A stretch of 10,497 bases of DNA from positions 1 to 10,497 of the forward strand of contig JALSQJ010000146.1 in NCBI GenBank assembly GCA_026985495.1, read 5' to 3'. The notes below the pieces were generated by a model, which was not told the origin of the DNA, searched no databases, and was given only the letters and a program-made list of their open reading frames with translations. Made by a program: the position numbers and the translations under genes. Of the stretch, positions 6,181-10,497 are shown piece after piece. Each line of letters begins with the position of its first letter. Position 1 is the first letter of the stretch. The DNA is from Campylobacteraceae bacterium (lineage in GTDB: Bacteria; Campylobacterota; Campylobacteria; Campylobacterales; Sulfurovaceae).

Positions 6181-6813
6181 ATGCGTTTAGCCTCTGGAAT
6201 TTTTATTACCTATCATGCCAATACTCTTTTAGAGGAGTTTGAAGCTCAACGAACAAGTGAACAGTTTACAGTTATAAGAAGTGAAGATGATAAAGGCAAA
6301 CCTAAAGAGTTTTTAGTAGAACATGCTCAATTAGCAATTGCAAAAGCCTATATCTCAAGTGAAGTGTTAAACTACATTATTCTTATTGCTCCAAAATTTT
6401 CAGATATTGCTCAAAATAGACTTCTTAAAATCATAGAAGAGCCTCCTAAAAATAAAGCTTTTATTATTATCACCGAGTCAAAGTCAGCACTTTTAGCTAC
6501 CATTCAGTCACGACTACCTGTTATGGTTTTAAATGAAGAGGCTGAAGAAGATGATTTCGCTTTAGATATAGAGAACTTAAATTTGGCAAAACTCTATGAA
6601 TTTACACAAGCAAATAGTCGTATCTCTTCTGGAGAGTGTCAAAAATTGGTAGAGAAAATCTCATTACAAGCGATGAAATCAGGTAAGTACAACTTAGATG
6701 AGCAGACATTAAAACTATTTTCCGATACTATTAAAGCGTTAGATATGGGTTCTCCGACAAGTTTTATTTTAAACACACTGCTCTTAAAACTATTGGCTAA
6801 AAAGAGAAGATAA
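6181..6813 (+). CDS. holB: DNA polymerase III subunit delta' (short form)
   Basis: The protein is a clamp-loader delta' subunit, part of the complex that loads the beta clamp onto primed DNA. The diagnostic core is AQNRLLKIIEEPPKNKAFI (about residues 79-97), matching the family AqNaLLKtLEEPp, followed by TIQSRLPV, where the SRC motif has become SRL but the arginine that acts in trans on neighbouring ATPase subunits is kept. At 210 residues it is much shorter than E. coli delta' (about 334). It lacks a Walker A loop and has no cysteines, so the zinc module is missing. Short forms of similar size are normal in this phylum (H. pylori about 218). It starts 3 nt after hobA with no visible Shine-Dalgarno, implying coupling. 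Confidence 0.88.
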   Translation: MRLASGIFITYHANTLLEEFEAQRTSEQFTVIRSEDDKGKPKEFLVEHAQLAIAKAYISSEVLNYIILIAPKFSDIAQNRLLKIIEEPPKNKAFIIITESKSALLATIQSRLPVMVLNEEAEEDDFALDIENLNLAKLYEFTQANSRISSGECQKLVEKISLQAMKSGKYNLDEQTLKLFSDTIKALDMGSPTSFILNTLLLKLLAKKRR

Positions 6814-6814
6814 G

Positions 6815-7954
6815 ATGCAGATTGTTCAGCTTAATACTATTTATGAGAAAAAAGCTTTTTTAAAAAAACTAAAGGTTCATGGTGGTGGTATATCTATCAT
6901 GGCTAAAAAGATGGAGTTGCTCTATTTTTATATTAAAGATTTAAAAACTCCTGCTGTAAATATTTTAAAACAAGATGCACTAAGCATTGGAGCAGAATTA
7001 GCAACACCATCTGGGGTTATAACGTGTGAAAATGATATTTATGATTGCCTTTTAGTTGGCACACGGAAACATATTGAGATACTATCTAAAAAGGAGTTGG
7101 CTCAACCTTTTGGTTTAAAAACTTTAGCTAAAGAGTTGCAACAGTTTTTAAAAGTTAAAGAGTATCCTCTAAAGATTATGGGTATTATTAATGCTAACGA
7201 TGATAGTTTTTTTGAAGGTTCACGCTTTAAAGATGGTGACGCTATTAAAGAGATAGAGTCTATGATAGAGCAGGGGGCTGATATTATTGATATTGGTGCA
7301 GTCTCTAGTCGTCCTAATGCTGATGAGGTCTTAGAAGAGGTAGAGCTAGAACGGATTAAACCTATTTGTGATGCTATAAAATCTAAAAAACTATATGAGA
7401 GGGTCTCTTTCTCTATTGACTCTTATACTCCATCTGTAATTGAGTATGCTCTAAAGAGTGGTTTTAATTTTGTTAATGATATTACAGGTGCAAGTGATGA
7501 TGAAGTAGTAGAGTTAGCTATTAAATATGGTGCAAAACTCTGCATTATGCATATGCAAGGAACACCACAAACAATGCAAAATAACCCATATTATGATGAT
7601 GTTATAGTAGAGGTATCTAATTTCTTTCAAGAACGAATTGAGAGGTGTGAAGCGTTGGGAATGTGTAAAGAAGATATTATTTTAGATGTAGGTATAGGCT
7701 TTGGAAAGTCGTTAGAGCATAACATTACTCTTATTAAAAATATGGTTCACTTTAAAAAGTTTGGTTGCGAAGTATTGGTTGGGGCGAGTAGAAAGTCTAT
7801 GATAGATAAGATTATACCAACCCCAATTCATGAGCGTTTAGCAGGAACATTAACCATTCATCTAAAAGCTGTAGAGAATGGAGCCTCTATTGTTCGTTGT
7901 CACGATGTAAAAGAGCATCGACAGACATTTAAGATTTTTGAGGCTTTGAGATAG
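6815..7954 (+). CDS. folP: Dihydropteroate synthase (with N-terminal extension)
   Basis: The enzyme joins 6-hydroxymethyl-dihydropterin pyrophosphate to p-aminobenzoate to give dihydropteroate in folate synthesis, and is the sulfonamide target. The TIM-barrel domain starts near residue 118: MGIINANDDSF (122-132; canonical MGILNVTPDSF), DIGAVSSRP (159-167), FSID (199-202), NDITG (221-225), MHMQGTP (245-251), DVGIGFGK (291-298), GASRKSMI (323-330) and RCHDV (361-365). Pterin- and phosphate-binding residues are largely kept. Residues 1-117 precede the catalytic domain, an extension also seen in Helicobacter FolP (about 380 residues), function unknown. The ATG lies 1 nt after the holB stop with AGAGA upstream. 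It is the last gene of the operon and converges on a lipoprotein gene 6 nt away. Confidence 0.94.
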   Translation: MQIVQLNTIYEKKAFLKKLKVHGGGISIMAKKMELLYFYIKDLKTPAVNILKQDALSIGAELATPSGVITCENDIYDCLLVGTRKHIEILSKKELAQPFGLKTLAKELQQFLKVKEYPLKIMGIINANDDSFFEGSRFKDGDAIKEIESMIEQGADIIDIGAVSSRPNADEVLEEVELERIKPICDAIKSKKLYERVSFSIDSYTPSVIEYALKSGFNFVNDITGASDDEVVELAIKYGAKLCIMHMQGTPQTMQNNPYYDDVIVEVSNFFQERIERCEALGMCKEDIILDVGIGFGKSLEHNITLIKNMVHFKKFGCEVLVGASRKSMIDKIIPTPIHERLAGTLTIHLKAVENGASIVRCHDVKEHRQTFKIFEALR

Positions 7955-7960
7955 TAAAGA

Positions 7961-8758
7961 TTAAATATTCATCTTACTTGTTGGCATTTTAGCCTCTTTT
8001 TTTATCTCTACTCTCTCTTCTTCTGTTTTTTTTACTTCTATTTTTTTTGCCTCTACCTCTTGAGTTGCTTGTTCAACTTTTGCTTTTATAGTTTTTGGGT
8101 CAAGGGTAAGTTTTGGCTCTTTTTTGACAACTACTTCTGTGTTAATTTGATGTTGCATATCTTTTAAAGCTCGGTTAATTTCAATAAGACCATACTCTAA
8201 GTTGCACTGTTTGTCATATTTTAAAGTATCAGATTTCAGCTGGTTAATAGTGTATTTTTCTAATGGAAGAGCTTTTCTTTTTTGAAGCTCTTTTGCAAAT
8301 CTTGCACGACCTATTTCGACACCTTTTCTCATCTCTGGAGAGAGTGCATTGGCGTAGGCATTTCTCTCTTCTGTTCTATTTTTGGTCTCTTTATCTAAAA
8401 AGACAGCTTTTGCTGTGTTTGTGATATAGTTTAATCCAAAAATAGTACTAACTGTATCGGCAATACTCACATATAGAGAGTCATTTTTATGAGACTCTAT
8501 AGGTTTTTGTAGAGGTTTATTTAGGTAGTTTGCACACTGCATATCTGATTTTAGTAAAAACTCATCTAAATAGCTATTTCGCTCTTCAAGAGTGGAGGAG
8601 TCTTTGAGTGAATGTATAAAACTATGCTCATTGGTATGAAAGGTGAGTGGTTTGTTGGTTTGAGTGTTGTAGTTTATTTTTCCATCTGTAGATGGTTGAA
8701 TACAACCTGTTGTAAGCAGTAGGGTTAATCCTATTAAAATTCTTTTTGAAGTGACCAT
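7961..8758 (-). CDS. Putative lipoprotein with Lys/Glu-rich tail (hypothetical)
   Basis: A short N-terminal signal (MVTSKR plus a hydrophobic core) ends in the lipobox LTTGC with the lipidated Cys19, so the 265-residue precursor should be anchored to a membrane facing the periplasm. Mature cysteines Cys75 and Cys185 could form a disulfide. The middle is mostly helical, with a short hydrophobic patch around residues 97-120. The tail from about 205 is low-complexity and rich in Lys, Glu and Val (EVEAKKIEVKKTEEERVEIK), probably extended or coiled. I recognise no family. The start at 8758 has AAGGG (about 8768-8772) and a TATAAT at 8788-8793, so it is probably transcribed separately from the next lipoprotein gene 79 nt upstream. 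Confidence 0.72.
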   Translation of the reverse strand: MVTSKRILIGLTLLLTTGCIQPSTDGKINYNTQTNKPLTFHTNEHSFIHSLKDSSTLEERNSYLDEFLLKSDMQCANYLNKPLQKPIESHKNDSLYVSIADTVSTIFGLNYITNTAKAVFLDKETKNRTEERNAYANALSPEMRKGVEIGRARFAKELQKRKALPLEKYTINQLKSDTLKYDKQCNLEYGLIEINRALKDMQHQINTEVVVKKEPKLTLDPKTIKAKVEQATQEVEAKKIEVKKTEEERVEIKKEAKMPTSKMNI

Positions 8759-8787
8759 TTTTCTATTTCCCTTTATTCTTCTTATCT

Positions 8788-8793
8788 ATTATA
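8788..8793 (-). promoter_or_regulatory. Candidate -10 box for the lipoprotein at 7961-8758
   Basis: A perfect minus-strand TATAAT lies 29 nt before the start codon in the 79-bp gap between the two lipoprotein genes. No -35 hexamer is obvious, which is common in Campylobacterota housekeeping promoters. Confidence 0.5.
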
Positions 8794-8837
8794 CTTATTT
8801 TAGATTAAAGAGAAATAGTAATGATTTTTTTAACTAT

Positions 8838-9527
8838 TTATTCATTCTTTTTACTTTTCCATTTAGTACATTTAAACTTATCATGATGAATACAGTAACG
8901 CTCTGTGCAGACAATATCATTGTCCGGTCCTACCTTTCCACAGTTGTTACAGCCATCGTACCACTCTAAACACTCTTCTGGAACCTCTTGTTTTTTATTG
9001 TAATTAGAGTCTATATTTTGAATAATCTCTTTTTTACTACCATTGTTAAAAGTAATCTCTTTAACCGATTTTGCAACTTTGTAGGCAAGAGCATAGTATG
9101 CTGTTTTGGTTGTGTTGGTCTCTATATTATCTTCTCCTATTTCAATAATAATATGCTTCTTAGTCCCTTTTGGAGCATCAACTGCTAAAACGGTTGCATC
9201 AGATTTTTTACTAAGACGATAGAGAAGTAGATTGTAGTTTGTAAAATCTATAGGTAGAAGTGTTAAAGAGTCTATAAAGTTCTTTTTATGTTTCCAGTTT
9301 TTTTGTAGCTCTATTTTCTTTAATAAGTTATCAAACTCTTTTTGTGTAGTAAAGAGCTTACTTTTTAGTTGCTTGTACCCAATATCTCTAACAGGTATGG
9401 GTATTTTTTGAATAGTAGAGGTAGATATAGGCTCTTTAGGTAGTGTTTCAGAGAGAACAATAGTAGATTTTGGAGTACACCCCATAAAGAGAAGTAGTAG
9501 AGATAGAGTAAAAATATATCTTAACAT
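8838..9527 (-). CDS. Putative lipoprotein with C-terminal six-cysteine module (hypothetical)
   Basis: The 229-residue precursor has a signal ending in the lipobox LLFMGC (Cys17), so a periplasm-facing lipoprotein is likely. The central part contains TTQKEFDNLLKKI (60-72) and then IDFTNYNLLLYRL (93-105). This pattern of a 'query-like' helix followed by a D-F strand loosely recalls PrcB-type domains, but the resemblance is weak. The C-terminus holds six cysteines: C186-x6-C193-x2-C196-x10-C207-x4-C212-x7-C220, within CLEWYDGCNNC and CTERYC. This suggests a disulfide knot or a metal site. Function unknown. AAGGA lies just upstream of the ATG at 9527, and a strong promoter sits at 9554-9582. Confidence 0.72.
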   Translation of the reverse strand: MLRYIFTLSLLLLFMGCTPKSTIVLSETLPKEPISTSTIQKIPIPVRDIGYKQLKSKLFTTQKEFDNLLKKIELQKNWKHKKNFIDSLTLLPIDFTNYNLLLYRLSKKSDATVLAVDAPKGTKKHIIIEIGEDNIETNTTKTAYYALAYKVAKSVKEITFNNGSKKEIIQNIDSNYNKKQEVPEECLEWYDGCNNCGKVGPDNDIVCTERYCIHHDKFKCTKWKSKKNE

Positions 9528-9553
9528 GCTAGTTCCTTTTTTGTTTTTTCTTA

Positions 9554-9582
9554 ATTATAAATCAAAAAAGGAGTTTTGTAAA
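9554..9582 (-). promoter_or_regulatory. Sigma-70-type promoter for the six-cysteine lipoprotein gene
   Basis: On the minus strand TTTACA (9577-9582) and TATAAT (9554-9559) are separated by exactly 17 bp, close to the consensus. The -10 lies 26 nt before the start codon, in the short gap after the coiled-coil protein gene. It is the best -35/-10 pair in the window. Confidence 0.6.
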
Positions 9583-9588
9583 GAGGGT

Positions 9589-10071
9589 TTATCTTTTATG
9601 TTCTAATTTATGAATATCTGAATTATCACTAGTGACACTTGTACTAGAACCAAATACTCTACCAACAATGCTTTTTAAGCCAGTCTCATTAGCTTCATAA
9701 TCACGTTCTGCCTCTTGCAGTGAATTCTCCCATGCTGAAGAGAAACCAGGTGCTTGAGACATCATTTTTCTAAGAGCTGTATCATAAATATTTAAAAGTC
9801 TAAGCTCTGCACGTCCAGGCTTTTGACCAAGTGTTTTGACTGAAATTCTAAGATTTTCATTCTCTTTTTTAGTCTTTTCTAACTCTTTAACCAATGTGGC
9901 ATTTCCAGCATCGGTAATTTTCATCTGTCTCTCTAAGTGTGCTTTATATTCATTTAGCTCTTTTTTGTGTTTTCTAATGGTTAGTAGTGATTTAAGGTAC
10001 ATCAATAAAGCACCAACTGCTACACCCATTAATATTAATAAAATAGTTTCAGCTGTTAATTCAAAACTCAT
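9589..10071 (-). CDS. Membrane-anchored coiled-coil protein (hypothetical)
   Basis: The 160-residue protein has one N-terminal transmembrane helix (about residues 8-30), followed by a charged heptad-like coiled coil (about 31-80, e.g. KELNEYKAHLERQM and KELEKTKKENENL). A well-structured segment follows, GRAELRLLNIYDTALRKMM and then GFSSAWENSLQEAERD (86-124), and then a Ser/Thr-rich tail. With the N-terminus outside, the bulk would lie in the cytoplasm. The layout resembles YhcB/ZapG (DUF1043), an inner-membrane protein of cell-envelope growth and division, but I see no clear sequence homology. The start at 10071 has a strong AGGAGA (about 10075-10080). It probably forms its own unit with an extended -10 promoter upstream. 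Confidence 0.75.
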   Translation of the reverse strand: MSFELTAETILLILMGVAVGALLMYLKSLLTIRKHKKELNEYKAHLERQMKITDAGNATLVKELEKTKKENENLRISVKTLGQKPGRAELRLLNIYDTALRKMMSQAPGFSSAWENSLQEAERDYEANETGLKSIVGRVFGSSTSVTSDNSDIHKLEHKR

Positions 10072-10094
10072 AGTATCTCCTAGTTTTTTTAAAG

Positions 10095-10103
10095 ATTATA
10101 ACA
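10095..10103 (-). promoter_or_regulatory. Extended -10 promoter for the coiled-coil protein gene
   Basis: The minus strand reads TGTTATAAT, a perfect -10 box with the TGn extension, 23 nt before the start codon. The upstream -35 region is a pyrimidine-rich tract without a clear hexamer, consistent with an extended -10 promoter. Confidence 0.55.
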
Positions 10104-10152
10104 TAAGAGAAAGTAGAAGAGGGAAGAAATAGATATTTTTTGAAGACAATGC

Positions 10153-10172
10153 TCCTATTTGTTAAAATAGGA
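10153..10172. repeat. 8-bp stem, 4-nt loop inverted repeat
   Basis: TCCTATTT (10153-10160) and AAATAGGA (10165-10172) are perfect complements around GTTA. It lies in the 136-nt gap after the 69-residue protein gene, about 35 nt beyond its stop on the minus strand, where a terminator hairpin would be expected. No U-tract follows at once on the minus strand, so termination is uncertain. The remainder of the gap is AT-rich and holds only the promoter of the next gene. Confidence 0.4.
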
Positions 10173-10207
10173 ACAGTTAATTTATCTTAATTTTATATCA
10201 AACTCTT

Positions 10208-10417
10208 TTAATAGTTCTTATACTTTCCACTCTCAATATCTTGCTCAATTTCACTAATTGACTCTTTTATAATTTCAATTAACATTTTTGATGCCTTTTG
10301 ATCATCTACTTCAGGAATATCCCAATCGGTGAATTTCATATTAGCTTTAAAAAGTAACTCTACAGCTTTTTTAATCTCATCTTTTCTTTGCGAAAACTCT
10401 TTTTCTAGTGCGTCCAT
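10208..10417 (-). CDS. Small acidic helical protein, 69 residues (hypothetical)
   Basis: This short protein is highly charged and predicted to be helical: residues 1-26 (ending ELLFKANMKF) and 41-63 (KMLIEIIKESISEIEQDIES) form two amphipathic helices joined by the loop TDWDIPEVDD. It has no signal, membrane segment or cysteine, so it is probably cytoplasmic. AAGGAT (about 10424-10429) precedes the ATG at 10417, and TATAAT lies at 10441-10446, supporting a real gene despite its size. The two-helix layout would suit a small regulator, adaptor or antitoxin-like protein, but no toxin gene is visible next to it and I recognise no family. Confidence 0.62.
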   Translation of the reverse strand: MDALEKEFSQRKDEIKKAVELLFKANMKFTDWDIPEVDDQKASKMLIEIIKESISEIEQDIESGKYKNY

Positions 10418-10440
10418 TTTGTATCCTTAATTTTTTATTG

Positions 10441-10446
10441 ATTATA
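10441..10446 (-). promoter_or_regulatory. Candidate -10 box for the 69-residue protein gene
   Basis: A perfect minus-strand TATAAT lies 23 nt before the start codon. The -35 position contains TAGCACAAT (10464-10472 region), one mismatch from the TAACACAAT unit repeated upstream of the outer-membrane protein gene, but here only a single copy is present. Confidence 0.5.
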
Positions 10447-10461
10447 CTCTTTTAGTAAATA

Positions 10462-10497
10462 TTATTGTGCTACTTTAGATGCATTTATATTTTTAAA
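10462..10497 (-). CDS. Possible C-terminal end of an upstream gene (partial)
   Basis: Reading in from the right edge on the minus strand, one frame stays open for 11 codons (ending NASKVAQ) before TAA at 10462-10464, while the other two frames stop within 4 codons. This could be the tail of a gene lying mostly outside the window. Eleven codons are too few to identify it or to exclude chance. Confidence 0.3.
   Translation of the reverse strand, partial: FKNINASKVAQ

Noticed and set aside
8751..9188. Two plus-strand hydrophobic open frames (8751-8969 and 8988-9188)
   Set aside because: They lie opposite the six-cysteine lipoprotein gene, which has a lipobox, Shine-Dalgarno and promoter; hydrophobicity comes from reading A-rich codons in reverse.
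9836..10132. Plus-strand hydrophobic open frame
   Set aside because: Antisense to the coiled-coil protein gene; its Ser/Phe/Leu content mirrors Lys/Glu codons.
10208..10417. Toxin-antitoxin module
   Set aside because: The 69-residue acidic protein has antitoxin-like size and helices, but no partner gene is visible beside it.

Overview
The window looks like chromosomal DNA of a member of the Campylobacterota (former Epsilonproteobacteria). The main evidence is the block hemW / nudH-lysC-hobA-holB-folP, which matches a gene order known in Helicobacter pylori (around HP1226-HP1232), together with hobA, a replication-initiation gene typical of this phylum. The DNA is AT-rich, most starts are ATG, and Shine-Dalgarno motifs vary in strength. 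A free-living Sulfurimonas/Sulfurovum-like genus fits better than a host-restricted Helicobacter, but the genus is inference.

Layout, left to right. (1) Positions 2-2100, plus strand: the 3' part of a gene for a copper-amine-oxidase-fold protein whose copper ligands appear to be lost, followed by a tightly coupled gene for a membrane-anchored beta-propeller-like protein. (2) 2103-2699, minus: a small signal-peptide-bearing probable outer-membrane beta-barrel. Its leader carries a perfect 9-bp direct repeat with an 11-bp period next to candidate -10 boxes. (3) 2804-3859, minus: hemW. (4) 3860-3928: the divergent hemW/nudH spacer, holding a perfect 24-bp palindrome that abuts a 12-bp palindrome. 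(5) 3929-7954, plus: the five-gene operon nudH-lysC-hobA-holB-folP (RNA 5'-end processing, aspartate-family amino acids, DnaA-dependent initiation, clamp loader, folate). (6) 7961-10497, minus: two lipoproteins (one with a Lys/Glu-rich tail, one with a six-cysteine C-terminal module), a membrane-anchored coiled-coil protein, a 69-residue acidic helical protein and possibly the last codons of another gene. These genes are spaced apart and each has its own candidate -10 box, so they look like separate units.

No RNA genes, insertion sequences, CRISPR arrays or phage genes were seen. No stretch longer than 300 bases lacks a gene; the longest gaps are about 136 bases (10072-10207) and 104 bases (2700-2803). 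Both convergent junctions (2101-2102 and 7955-7960) are almost spacer-free and have no ordinary U-tract terminator. The least ordinary items are the degenerate amine-oxidase-like protein with its propeller partner, the two regulatory-looking DNA elements at 2740-2759 and 3883-3917, and a possible internal start in lysC.
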